Assembly (NCBI RefSeq): GCF_902498065.1
Contig: NZ_CABVIR010000004.1
Location: forward strand, 186,001 to 250,000
DNA: 64,000 nucleotides
DNA from: Pseudomonas fluorescens
GTDB lineage: Bacteria > Pseudomonadota > Gammaproteobacteria > Pseudomonadales > Pseudomonadaceae
Direction of reading: 5' to 3'
A program made the translations under genes and the position numbers. How positions within the stretch are numbered: the first letter of the stretch is position 1; each line of letters begins with the position of its first letter. The notes under the pieces were generated by a model that was not told where the DNA came from, ran no database searches, and saw nothing but the letters and a program-made list of their open reading frames with translations. Of the stretch, positions 19,547-28,659 are shown piece after piece.

Positions 19547-22500
19547 TTACGGCTGTGAGTCTTTTTGCAGCGCTGCACGGGTCAGCTTTCTGCTCAGCTC
19601 TTTTTCTTCGTAGCCCATGTCGTGAAGCAATCCGCCGTAGACCTCATCGGTCATGTCTTGATCCGTCAGTACCACGCTCTCATCAATATCCAGTCGGCGA
19701 GCGAGGTCTAGCAGGCGTTGTTTGAGTGCGCGTCGTTGCGCAATTTGCTGGTCTTTGGAGTTGGCCCAGGCATGTTGTACTTCGCGCAACTCATCCAGCA
19801 AGTCGCTCCTGGTTTCGTACAGCCGGGTATTGCGCCGGAACTCGTTCGGGTAGGTGTCACGCAGGTACTTCTGCCAGAACGGCTGCTCCAGCATGTCGTT
19901 GACCAGGCCATCGCCGGCTTCCATCGACATCACCGTATCGAAGGCGGTGTCGAGGGTTTCGGCGCTCACGCCGGCCACGCGGCGATACAGCATCGACTCC
20001 GATTGCCAGGGTAAATCGAGGCGCTGGGCCAGGCCGGTTTCGTAGGCGAGGTACACCTCCACTTCATCGGGATTGCCCGGTCGGCTGGCGAAATCGGCCC
20101 GGGCAATGTCATCCACCCGCGCGAGGCGAGCGGCACCTTTGGCCAGGTTCACCAGTTTGCTTTCAAGGACGGCGTTGGACGTCGACAAGGCATGGGCTTC
20201 GGAGGCGAGCACCTTGATGCCCATGTGGTTGAACACCTGGGCCCCGGCATCGGCACAGGTGGTGGGCGCCCTGGCCATTTCGAACAGGTCCTTGCGCAAC
20301 CCGGTGTCCAGGTCGATGGCTTCGATCATGCGCCATACCCGGTTGCTGAGCTGTTGGCGCAATTCGCCGCCGGCCCGATAATCGGCCGAGCGGGTCTGCT
20401 TCTGGATCAAGGCAAAAAAGTCTTCGGAGCCAGGCTCGGTCATCAGATCGTGCCAGGCTTCCTCCCGGAAAGTCCCCAGCCCCGAGACCTCGGCACTCCA
20501 CCAGACCGAGTCGTCTTCCATCGGCCACAGGTTCATAGCGTCTCGTGCAGCGTCGGCGTAGACCTGTTTGGGCGCGATGCCGACTGACCGTCGATACGCT
20601 TTGAAAATCACCAGGTTTTTGTCCGAGAGTTGTTTTTCGTACAAGCGAGTCCGTGCCACGAGGAAAGCATCCTCGGAGCCGGGTACGACCGTCGGAATGA
20701 CGCTGATCGGGTTCTCCTGCAAATCCAGAAAAAAGCCACGCGGTCGACGCTTGTTGAGCGGCCCGAACAGGCCATCGGGCCAGGTGGTGGCCCCAGTGTT
20801 GCTCAAGCTCAGGATTCTCAGTTTTGGCATGCGCCCGACGTCCGGGAGCCTGCCCAATTGCCTGTTGTCATCGAGCCTGAGGGTTTCAAGGCGGGTCAGG
20901 TTGCGCAGTTGCTCGACGGCGGACGGGGTCAAGGTGATGTCGTTGTTCATCAGCCGCAAGGTTTGCAGGTGGTGCATCTTGCCAATGGTTTCGGGCAGTC
21001 GCGTCAACCCGCAACTGCGGGCGCTCAGTTGCCGCAGATGAGGGAAGTCGTTCAACAGGCCGGAGGAGGTTTCGGAGAAGGTCGTGCGGTCCAGATTCAA
21101 GGTGCTGATCTGATCGAGGTAGTGCTTGATGTCCGGCAGTTCCTTCCACCAGCGTTCGAGATCGGGCACATCGAACTCGACGGACAGGTCCAGCGCATAA
21201 CCGCCGTCGGCCGTGAGACTGCGTTCACCGAATACAGTGGGTTTTCGTTTGAAACAATCGATAAGCCGTTCAAGGATGTGCAACCCGCCACCGCTGACGA
21301 ACCCGCGTTGGTCCGGCCCCCAGCTATCCGGCTGCCGGTATCGCCAGCGATTGAGCAGCACGCGCAAGTCATCCAGTTCGCGGTCCAGTCGGGTCAGTGT
21401 CTGGTGCCCTTGCTCCTGCGAGCCCAGGGAGCGGACGAAGGTGTTGACCTCGCGTTCGTTGAAGTGGGGGTAGATATCCTGTACCCGTTCGGTGAGCGTG
21501 GCAGCGGTCGTGGAGAAACCGGGACCGCGTAACAGCACCATGTCTTCGTGGATGGCCTTCGGGCGGATTGGCGGCGCGGCGAGCGCAGTACGGCGCTGCG
21601 CCGGAGTCTCGGTCTTGGCCATCACCCATTGCTTGAAAAAGGCACCCTGGCCCGGCCGATAACCCAACTGCGCCAGTTTGTCTTTCGGCAAAGCGTTGAG
21701 GACCGCTTCGTAAAAACCAGCGGCTTCATGCAGCTTGTGGTTATCGGCGTCCCAGACTTCGAACTGGTTCACATCATCCTTGACCAGCACCCGGACCGTC
21801 GCCGCATCGTGTGTCCCCACGCTGCCGCGCAGTGGTCCGGCATCGTTGCCTTCGCGAACCTCGATGCGCAATTGCGCGAACGTGTCGGTATGAATCCTCA
21901 ATGCGTTCAGCACAAGGCATTCGGTTTCCGCTACCCACTGCGCGCCATCATGAAAGCCCTCATAGGCATGGTTGGTGCGGGCTTCGAAGGCCGCTTCACG
22001 GGCTCGGCTTTTCAGGCTCAATGGCAGACGTTGCTCCTGGGTCATGCGCGTGAGGTCGGCAGCGTCGGCACTGTTCAGCAACGTCTGTGCCGCGCGGGTC
22101 GGCAGCTCGGGAAATGTCTGGCGAACGAGGCGGATCTGCGGATCGTCGGACGGTTGGGTACCTTGGTAAAGCTGATGGACGATGCTGGCATTCTGTCGAC
22201 TGGCTTCGTCCGCCAGTCGATTGCGCAGCGCTTGCACCTGTTCGCCTTTGGCGGTGGGGCGACCGAGCACCGCTTGCAACTCTTCTTCGCTGAGGAACTC
22301 GACCAGCCTCGGCGCAAACTTCTCGCTCATGAGCTGCGACTGGCTGGTGGACAGCGTCTGCGCCTCGCTCGCCTCGGCATTGCCGTACTGGCGGAACCGG
22401 CTCGTCATGTCGGCGTTTTCGTAAACCCTCAGGGCTTTATCCGATGGCCAGCCTTCCAGGTAAGTGGCCAGCGACTCGAACCAATAGGAGTGCGGATCCA

Positions 22501-24622
22501 GAGGCTGGCCCGTGCGAATCCGTTCAATGGCGTGCCGGGTCTGCTGCTGGATTCTCAGGCGTGTGAGGCTGTCGTCCAGTAGCGGTGGCGGGGCGGTATT
22601 GTCGACGTACATCCGGCGCAGCGCAGCGTCGTCGGTGCCGCTGGCGATACGCACGTTGTCCAGTTGCGCGTCGCTGAAGCCATCCACCGAGTGGCCGAGG
22701 CGACGCATCAATGTCGGGCGATCCCATGCTCGCGGGGCCTCGGCTTCGTGGGTCCAGGCGCCGAGGCCATTGTGTTTCAACTCGGGTAGATAGGCATTCT
22801 CGCGGTGCGGGTGTTTGACGCGATAGTCGCCGGTTTGCGGGTCTTTTTGCACGGCGTAGTGCTGGTCATCCAGTGGCAGAATGTCCTGGCCTTCGTGGGC
22901 ATGCAGCCCCAGCGCGTCAGGGCTGGCGTCTGCCGGTAACTTCACATCGGGCCGCGCATACGGTTTGAGGTCGGGATGCCACAGCCGTGGTTCGCCGTTG
23001 GGCAGGGTGACCGGTTTCATGCCCTCGATCAGCGGTGACAGTTTCAGGCGTGCAAGGCTTCCGATCTTCGCGCCGGCGGCAAACGCCACCAGCGAAAGAA
23101 AGTCCGAGACCACACCGGCAATATGCTCGCCGGCTTCGGTCCACATCCCCAGGGTCATGTCGACAACGCCTTCGAGGACATCGCTGGTCATCTGATACAC
23201 GGAGTAGATCATCATCATTTCACCCAGCCCCGGCACGAACGGCGTGACGACCATCAGGGCGATGTTGAAGATGTCCGAGACTATTTTCTTGAAGTTCTCC
23301 CACCAGGCCCATCGGGCATTGGAGTCGGCATCGGCGGTGGACACAGCAATGTGTCGGGCGTCATTGAGGACCTTGTTGAGTTTTTGCTGGAAGAGGTACT
23401 CCCAGAGTTCGCCTGCAATCGGTGCGGCTTTGAACTGCAGATTGGGGGTGGTGACGGCAACTTCCCGCCAGCTCGGCCCCTGGTCCAATGGCTCTTTTTG
23501 ATGCCACTTTACTTCGAACAGGCGTTGTTGCAGCCCGCTGAAAAAATGCCCTCGGTCTGATTGATCGACGAACCGGCTGAAGTATTGCTGGTAGGTCATG
23601 CCGGTGGACGACACGACGTTGTTGTCGCGCAGCTGGCGCGTCAGTTCTTTCATGAACGCGACGGTCGAGGGGTACTCTTTGAGCGGGTGCTCAGGGTCCT
23701 GCGGGACGTAGACCATCACCGGAGTAGCTTCGCGGATGTGTTGTTCCGGAATCGGTGTGATCAACACGATTCCGTTCAGCAGGCTGTCGAGAATCGACAA
23801 CTCGGCGAATTGCATCACCCGGCCTTTGCGGGTGAGGTTGCGCTGGCCATCGAGCATCATCAGGATCAGGTCACGGGCATCGGCATCGATGTCGCCCGTC
23901 AGAACGGCCAGTTGAGCGGCCGCCTTGAATGCGGCTTTTTCGCTCTCGACGATTTTCAGCTTCAGGTAACCCTGGGCGAGGCTGTCACTGGGCAGCAACT
24001 GCTCTTCGAGGTATTTGGTGTAGCGCGCGCCAATGTCCAGTTCGCGGCAGAGGTTCTGGAACCGGGCAATGGACATTTTGCGTTTGATCGGCAGGATGTC
24101 GAAGTGCCCGCGCGCATCGGGCTGGCTGATGAAGTCCGAGTCCGGTTCGCAGGTTTCTGTGCTCGCGAAGTTATGCAGGGCCGCGTCCAGCAGGGAAACA
24201 GTGCGGGTAACAGCACCGCCGATGTCGCTGGCATACCAGGGCAGCTTTTTCGGTAGATAAAGGTACAGGCAGGTTGTCTTTACATCGACGTCGACACCGA
24301 ACTGTTTCATTAACGCGTCGGTCAGTAACGGTTCGGCGAACTCGTAAACGCCCTGCACCTTTTCCATGACCTGGTCGACGGTGTTTTGCGCTGACCAGAG
24401 TTCAAGATTGGCTTCTTGTAATGGCGCGTGATCGAAATCCCTGGCGCTCTGTATCCATTGCCCTGAAGCCGTTTGTGTGAGGCTCAGTTCATGAAGCCGT
24501 CGCAGTGAAGCGCCTTTGAAGGTGGGGTGGATGCGGTTCTGGATGAACGCGTAGTGGCGGCCTTTGTTGTCGTCGTTCCCGGATGTCGGTAGCGCTGATA
24601 TACGTCCGTGTAAGTCAGTCAT
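19547..24622 (-). CDS. Large LRR protein with NEL-type E3 ubiquitin ligase domain (dermonecrotic-toxin-like N-terminus)
   Basis: 1691 residues. The long N-terminal part resembles the dermonecrotic-toxin-like (DUF6543) region common in Pseudomonas. It includes a hydrophobic stretch at ~445-520 (IALMVVTPFVPGLGEMMMIY) that could insert into membranes. Leucine-rich repeats occupy ~1165-1285 (FPHLRQLSARSCGLTRLP, MHHLQTLRLMNNDIT, LTRLETLRLDDN, MPKLRILSLSNTG). The C-terminal ~350 residues look like the NEL domain of IpaH/SspH ligases, with the catalytic Cys in TCADAGAQVFNHMG (Cys1456, CxD motif). LRR plus NEL is a host-directed E3 ligase architecture. No signal peptide and no secretion-system genes are present nearby, so the export route is unknown. 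Weak ribosome-binding site; no operon partner. Confidence 0.82.
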   Translation of the reverse strand: MTDLHGRISALPTSGNDDNKGRHYAFIQNRIHPTFKGASLRRLHELSLTQTASGQWIQSARDFDHAPLQEANLELWSAQNTVDQVMEKVQGVYEFAEPLLTDALMKQFGVDVDVKTTCLYLYLPKKLPWYASDIGGAVTRTVSLLDAALHNFASTETCEPDSDFISQPDARGHFDILPIKRKMSIARFQNLCRELDIGARYTKYLEEQLLPSDSLAQGYLKLKIVESEKAAFKAAAQLAVLTGDIDADARDLILMMLDGQRNLTRKGRVMQFAELSILDSLLNGIVLITPIPEQHIREATPVMVYVPQDPEHPLKEYPSTVAFMKELTRQLRDNNVVSSTGMTYQQYFSRFVDQSDRGHFFSGLQQRLFEVKWHQKEPLDQGPSWREVAVTTPNLQFKAAPIAGELWEYLFQQKLNKVLNDARHIAVSTADADSNARWAWWENFKKIVSDIFNIALMVVTPFVPGLGEMMMIYSVYQMTSDVLEGVVDMTLGMWTEAGEHIAGVVSDFLSLVAFAAGAKIGSLARLKLSPLIEGMKPVTLPNGEPRLWHPDLKPYARPDVKLPADASPDALGLHAHEGQDILPLDDQHYAVQKDPQTGDYRVKHPHRENAYLPELKHNGLGAWTHEAEAPRAWDRPTLMRRLGHSVDGFSDAQLDNVRIASGTDDAALRRMYVDNTAPPPLLDDSLTRLRIQQQTRHAIERIRTGQPLDPHSYWFESLATYLEGWPSDKALRVYENADMTSRFRQYGNAEASEAQTLSTSQSQLMSEKFAPRLVEFLSEEELQAVLGRPTAKGEQVQALRNRLADEASRQNASIVHQLYQGTQPSDDPQIRLVRQTFPELPTRAAQTLLNSADAADLTRMTQEQRLPLSLKSRAREAAFEARTNHAYEGFHDGAQWVAETECLVLNALRIHTDTFAQLRIEVREGNDAGPLRGSVGTHDAATVRVLVKDDVNQFEVWDADNHKLHEAAGFYEAVLNALPKDKLAQLGYRPGQGAFFKQWVMAKTETPAQRRTALAAPPIRPKAIHEDMVLLRGPGFSTTAATLTERVQDIYPHFNEREVNTFVRSLGSQEQGHQTLTRLDRELDDLRVLLNRWRYRQPDSWGPDQRGFVSGGGLHILERLIDCFKRKPTVFGERSLTADGGYALDLSVEFDVPDLERWWKELPDIKHYLDQISTLNLDRTTFSETSSGLLNDFPHLRQLSARSCGLTRLPETIGKMHHLQTLRLMNNDITLTPSAVEQLRNLTRLETLRLDDNRQLGRLPDVGRMPKLRILSLSNTGATTWPDGLFGPLNKRRPRGFFLDLQENPISVIPTVVPGSEDAFLVARTRLYEKQLSDKNLVIFKAYRRSVGIAPKQVYADAARDAMNLWPMEDDSVWWSAEVSGLGTFREEAWHDLMTEPGSEDFFALIQKQTRSADYRAGGELRQQLSNRVWRMIEAIDLDTGLRKDLFEMARAPTTCADAGAQVFNHMGIKVLASEAHALSTSNAVLESKLVNLAKGAARLARVDDIARADFASRPGNPDEVEVYLAYETGLAQRLDLPWQSESMLYRRVAGVSAETLDTAFDTVMSMEAGDGLVNDMLEQPFWQKYLRDTYPNEFRRNTRLYETRSDLLDELREVQHAWANSKDQQIAQRRALKQRLLDLARRLDIDESVVLTDQDMTDEVYGGLLHDMGYEEKELSRKLTRAALQKDSQP

Positions 24623-24727
24623 GCTTTTGATAAACCTTGAGCATTAAGTGGAGTGACCAGCCTAACGCCCAAGGCTCAAAGTAAAAGTTTGAATTACCGC
24701 TGCTTGATCCGCGTTCCTCTGTGTAAA

Positions 24728-24748
24728 GGCATTGGAATTATCAATGCC
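24728..24748 (-). terminator. Weak hairpin downstream of the PBP-like gene
   Basis: GGCATTG-GAATTAT-CAATGCC, a perfect 7-bp stem. On the minus strand it is followed by only three T residues. It lies in an AT-rich 154-bp gap before the NEL-ligase gene and may be its upstream terminator or part of its promoter region. Confidence 0.4.
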
Positions 24749-24776
24749 GAAAATAATTAATTACCGCCATCGTTTA

Positions 24777-27700
24777 TCAGCGTCGCGCTACCTCCACCGG
24801 CAGGCATTGGGTATGCGTGCCCGGTTGCAGGTACGGCGTGAGAATCGGTGCCATGCCCTTGAGTACTTGCACCGGTAAGGCCGAGGTGAACTTGAAGGCT
24901 TCAGCGGTGCTCCCTGGGACGAATGCGGTCAACGTACCGAAGTGGCTGTCGCCGATATAGAACACAAAAGTGGCCGTGCGGTTGATCGACTTCGAACTCA
25001 GAATCCGCCCGCCGGCACCAATGGCTTCGATGCGGTTGTCGCCGGTCCCGGTTTTGCCGCCCATGGCCAGCGGCTTGCCATCGGGGGTGATGAAAGTGCC
25101 GGAAACACGTTTGGCCGTACCGGCGTCCACCACGTGCGACAAGGCTTCGCGCATGGCCGCGGCGACTTCGGACGGCATCACCCGTTTGCCGACATCCGGG
25201 TCGTTGATCAGCTTGGTTTCGTACGGCGTATTCGCCGCGAAGTGCAGGCTGTCGATGCGCAATGTCGGCATGCGCACGCCGTCATTGAGGATGGTGCCGA
25301 TCAGTTCCGCCAAGGCTGCCGGGCGGTCGCCGGAACTGCCGATGGCGGTGGCCAGCGAAGGCACCAGGTGATCGAACGGATAGCCGACTTTCTGCCAGCG
25401 CGCATGAATGTCGAGGAACGCTTCGATCTCCAGCATGGTGCGGATGCGGCCATCGCGGGCACCCTTGTGTTTGCTTTTGAATAGCCAGCTATAGACTTCC
25501 TGACGTTCAAACTGGCTGGCCTTGACGATATCGCTCCACTTGGCGTCGGGATGATTCAACAAATAACCGATCAGCCACAGATCCAGCGGGTGGACCTTGG
25601 CGATGAAGCCCTGGTCCGGCAAGTCGTAGAGGCCGGGGCTGTAGTTTTCATAAAGCCGTTGCAGACGATCGTCGGTGAGTTTTTCGGTGAGCTTGGCGCC
25701 TGCGAGGTGCGAGCGCACGAAGGTGTTGAAGCTCTCCTGACTGGCTTGCGGCAACAGATAGCGATGCACTGCAGCCATGCGAATCGGCGTCGGGCGCATG
25801 CTGTCGAGGAAGGTTTCGAGGCGTGCCTGGGTGTCCTTGTTTTTGTATCTCTTCCAGAACTTCAGCAGGAACGAAGTGCCTTCGCGGTCGGCGAACTCGG
25901 CCAGGTATTCCTGACGCCGCGGATCGCGGTCGTCCCCAAGCAGGGCCGCGCTGTTGTTCGGGCCGGAGTAGGTGGTGTAGCGCACCAGGTCACGCATCAG
26001 CCGAATGAACGGCAGGTTGATCGATTCGCGCAAGGCATCGCGCAAGGTTGGTATGCGACCGTTGTCTTCCTTGCGGAAGTTGACGAAGGTATGCAGCCCG
26101 CCGCCGGTGAAAAAGGCTTCGCCGGGGCTGGCCGAATATTTGCGGTCCAGCGCGGCGCCGAGCATGGCCGCCAGGTTGCGGTCCTTGTTCTGGATCAGGT
26201 ACTCGACGGCCCATTGGCTCAGGCGATCCTGATCCGGGATGTCGACTTTCTTCAGTTCCGGGACGGTCATTTCGGCGTACTTGTCGTGCAGCTCGGCGAT
26301 GATTTGCAGGTAGGTGGTCAGCACCCGCATTTTCGCGGTGGAGCCCAATTCCAGTTTGCTGCCTTCGTTGATGTCGAATGGCTGATCGGTGCTGTCGGTC
26401 TGCACGCGTACCCGCGAACCATCCGGGGTCAGTTCGAACAGGGTGAAGCTGTAGCGCACTTGCGTGGTGCTGGTGGGCGTGAGCAGGCGTTCGCCCATCA
26501 AACCAATCTGCGTGGCGAACGCCGGGTCGGCCAAATGCTTGAGGTACTCGGTGACCTGGGTTTGCAAATCGCCTTGCAGGGTGCTGGTGGCCGAGAGATC
26601 GAGGCGGTCGAGGTCGTACAGCGGACGATTGAGCAACCCGCTCAGGCGACTGCGCGCCACGCTGATGCCTTTGTTGGTTTCGATCGGTTGAATGGTCGGC
26701 TGGGTCTGCCAGTCGCGATAGACCACTTTGCTGGCCAATGCGGCGGCGGCGAACGGCGCGTCGATCACAAAGTTTTGCGCCAGCAGGCGAATGTGGCTGT
26801 CGGTGAGTTCGGCCAGTTCGTCACGGCCCTTGGTCAGGTAGTGGGAAGGGCGGCGCTGGGCAATCATCAACGACAGCATCTCACGCAGGGCCAGGCCTTT
26901 TTCCGCCATGGCCTTTGGATCCGTGTCAGTACTGAGCAACCGTTCGTTGGCCTTGTTGAAATCGGCGCCGTACCAGACACGCAAACCTTCGGCCATCCCG
27001 TGCACTTCGCCGTGGCCGGGCACGGCGGACAGCGGCACGCTGTTGAGGTAATCACGCACCACGTTCTGGCGAGCCACCAGGGTTTCCGGCCCGGCCTGAT
27101 AGGCGCGCACGCTGGCGGAAATCATCTGGCGGATTTTTTCCCCGCCGGACACCGTCAAGCCGTCGGGCGAATGCCGGTACTTCTCGAGCTGTGTCGCGAG
27201 GGTGCTGCCGCCCGCCGATTGGCCAGGCATGTGCAGCAATTTGGCGACCTGCGACCACGCCGCCATGCCGAATCGTGGCCAATCCACGGCGGGGTTGGCC
27301 CGGGGTTGACGAGGGTCGAGCAGGAAGCGGTTTTCGATGAACAGCAAACTGCTGACCACCACCGGCGGGATCGCGTCAAAGCTTGAATAGAGTTGCTGTG
27401 GGTATTTGTACTGATAAAGCGGTGCCGCGCGGCAATCGGTGATCGACAGTCCGGCCTGAATTTTTTCTGCATAGGGCACGAAAAAGCCCTTGTCGGTGTA
27501 GTCCATCAACGGTTGGGAAAAGCGGGTTTGTGCCGCAACGACATAGTCGCGTTTGATCAGGCGCGGCAGGAATTCACCCAGAGCGCTGTAGCCCAGACGT
27601 AAATCAAAAGGGCCGGCCCCTGGATAGCGAATGGCATCGCTCGGGCCAGGCTTCAGTTCGTAACTCAGGGTAGCGGCATATTTGCTGGCTTCCCGTGATT

Positions 27701-27908
27701 GAAACTTCGAGGTACGCATTTCCCTGACAGCGGCCAACCCCAGAGCGATCAGGATAATCAACACCAGTAACCAAAACGCCTTCCACCCGTGTTTGGTGCG
27801 GCTACGACGGGGTTTTTCAGAGATAGGCGCTTCATCCACACGTTCAGTCGGGACCACAGTTTTACTCGTATCGGTTTGCCATAACGCGCCCATAGTCGAC
27901 TGATCCAT
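24777..27908 (-). CDS. Divergent class A penicillin-binding protein (glycosyltransferase-transpeptidase)
   Basis: 1043 residues. A basic cytoplasmic N-terminus and one transmembrane helix (43-61) anchor it, with the rest periplasmic. A GT51-like domain is recognisable but diverged: ENRFLLDP (~191) where EDRRFxxHxG is usual, then GGSTLATQLEKY (~232), KIRQMISASVRAYQ and VVRDYLNSVPLS. The transpeptidase domain has all three motifs: STAK (Ser523, Lys526), SIN (Ser629) and KTGT (Lys952). The length exceeds ordinary PBP1a/1b, with ~300 extra residues mainly between SIN and KTG. It probably makes or modifies peptidoglycan in a specialised setting; whether the glycosyltransferase is active is uncertain. 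It stands alone, divergent from a permease across a REPIN array. Confidence 0.8.
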   Translation of the reverse strand: MDQSTMGALWQTDTSKTVVPTERVDEAPISEKPRRSRTKHGWKAFWLLVLIILIALGLAAVREMRTSKFQSREASKYAATLSYELKPGPSDAIRYPGAGPFDLRLGYSALGEFLPRLIKRDYVVAAQTRFSQPLMDYTDKGFFVPYAEKIQAGLSITDCRAAPLYQYKYPQQLYSSFDAIPPVVVSSLLFIENRFLLDPRQPRANPAVDWPRFGMAAWSQVAKLLHMPGQSAGGSTLATQLEKYRHSPDGLTVSGGEKIRQMISASVRAYQAGPETLVARQNVVRDYLNSVPLSAVPGHGEVHGMAEGLRVWYGADFNKANERLLSTDTDPKAMAEKGLALREMLSLMIAQRRPSHYLTKGRDELAELTDSHIRLLAQNFVIDAPFAAAALASKVVYRDWQTQPTIQPIETNKGISVARSRLSGLLNRPLYDLDRLDLSATSTLQGDLQTQVTEYLKHLADPAFATQIGLMGERLLTPTSTTQVRYSFTLFELTPDGSRVRVQTDSTDQPFDINEGSKLELGSTAKMRVLTTYLQIIAELHDKYAEMTVPELKKVDIPDQDRLSQWAVEYLIQNKDRNLAAMLGAALDRKYSASPGEAFFTGGGLHTFVNFRKEDNGRIPTLRDALRESINLPFIRLMRDLVRYTTYSGPNNSAALLGDDRDPRRQEYLAEFADREGTSFLLKFWKRYKNKDTQARLETFLDSMRPTPIRMAAVHRYLLPQASQESFNTFVRSHLAGAKLTEKLTDDRLQRLYENYSPGLYDLPDQGFIAKVHPLDLWLIGYLLNHPDAKWSDIVKASQFERQEVYSWLFKSKHKGARDGRIRTMLEIEAFLDIHARWQKVGYPFDHLVPSLATAIGSSGDRPAALAELIGTILNDGVRMPTLRIDSLHFAANTPYETKLINDPDVGKRVMPSEVAAAMREALSHVVDAGTAKRVSGTFITPDGKPLAMGGKTGTGDNRIEAIGAGGRILSSKSINRTATFVFYIGDSHFGTLTAFVPGSTAEAFKFTSALPVQVLKGMAPILTPYLQPGTHTQCLPVEVARR

Positions 27909-28024
27909 TCACGCAGATTGATCTGACTTGTTTGAAGCTTAGACGGTGGATGGTGCTGGTGAAAAAATTGTGAACACCCGGATATCGAATATTCACCGTG
28001 ACCAATGACGAGCGGATGTTCTCG

Positions 28025-28308
28025 TTGTGGGAGCTGGCTTGTCGGCGATGGCGATTTCATGGACGCCATCGCTGGCAAGCCAGCTCCCACAGGGTTGAGG
28101 TGACCCCGATGTTTTTGACCCCCACGATCCGTAGGAGCTGGTTTGTCGGCGATGGGGATTTCATGGACGCCATCGCTGGCAAGCCAGCTCCCACAGGGTT
28201 GAGGTGACCCCGATGTTTTTGCCCCCCCCCCCCGACCCGTAGGAGCCGGCTTGTCGGCGATGGCGATTTCATGGACGCCATTGCTGGCAAGCCAACGCCT
28301 GCAGGATG
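28025..28308. repeat. Three tandem REPINs with a poly-C tract
   Basis: Three inverted REP pairs start at about 28027, 28131 and 28239 (steps of 104 and 108 bp), each with the core TCGGCGATGG..GCCATCGCTGGCAAGCC. They are joined by a shared linker, GGTTGAGGTGACCCCGATG. The second linker contains 12 consecutive C residues (28222-28233), which may be length-variable. The last copy is diverged at its right arm. Confidence 0.9.
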
Positions 28309-28360
28309 GCCGTACTAGAGCCTTCGCTACGTAAATGCTACCTAGGTGGGGGCATGACGA

Positions 28361-28377
28361 TGCACCAATGCTGTGCA
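28361..28377. promoter_or_regulatory. NtrC-like dyad upstream of the permease
   Basis: TGCACCAATGCTGTGCA: TGCAC-N7-GTGCA, the geometry of an enteric NtrC enhancer (TGCAC-N7-GTGCA, 17 bp). It is 283 bp before the permease start, a normal enhancer distance. I found no convincing -24/-12 element between them, so the assignment is tentative. Confidence 0.35.
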
Positions 28378-28634
28378 ATACTTCGCGCCGTTTTAACGGT
28401 GGAAATTCCTGAAAAAGTCAGGTAATGCACCTCCGTAAACCGCGCTATAACCGAGATTTCTCGCTTAATTTTGTGGTTTATAGAGTGAAAACACCTGTTG
28501 GAAGCTTTTTATACTGCACGCCCCGCTGATCTTGCAGGTTTTGTCCTACAAGACGGTTCTGTCCACGAAGCAGGCCCGGTGTCAGGCAAGCAATGGCTTA
28601 TCGGTCAGCGCTTCGACACTCGGTGGTCATATCC

Positions 28635-28642
28635 AATAACAA
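28635..28642 (+). promoter_or_regulatory. Crc/Hfq catabolite-activity motif in the permease leader
   Basis: AATAACAA fits the AAnAAnAA motif bound by Hfq-Crc in pseudomonads. It sits directly before the GAGG ribosome-binding site (28645-28648), where translational repression would act. Confidence 0.5.
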
Positions 28643-28659
28643 GACGAGGTTGTACCCCT

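Larger units (their letters stand above)
27909..28659. other. Long divergent intergenic region with REPIN array and permease promoter
   Basis: 750 bp with no accepted gene. The left half holds three tandem REPINs (28025-28308). The right half (28310-28659) is the permease leader: an NtrC-like dyad at 28361-28377, a possible -10 TATACT near 28510, and a Crc/Hfq-type AATAACAA at 28635-28642. The in-frame upward extension of the permease frame to 28498 is not protein-like. Confidence 0.5.

Noticed and set aside
19547..24622. Type III secretion locus next to the NEL ligase
   Set aside because: No needle, translocon, chaperone or T3SS regulator gene is in the window; export route left open.
25551..27386. 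611-codon open frame antisense to the PBP-like gene
   Set aside because: Shadow frame with no recognisable domain; the opposite strand has STAK/SIN/KTGT.
28025..28308. CRISPR array
   Set aside because: Units are inverted REP pairs with conserved linkers, not short direct repeats with unique spacers, and no cas genes are present.
27758..28378. 206-codon open frame through the triple REPIN
   Set aside because: Its repeated SWLASDGVHEI-type peptide is only a translation of REP sequence.
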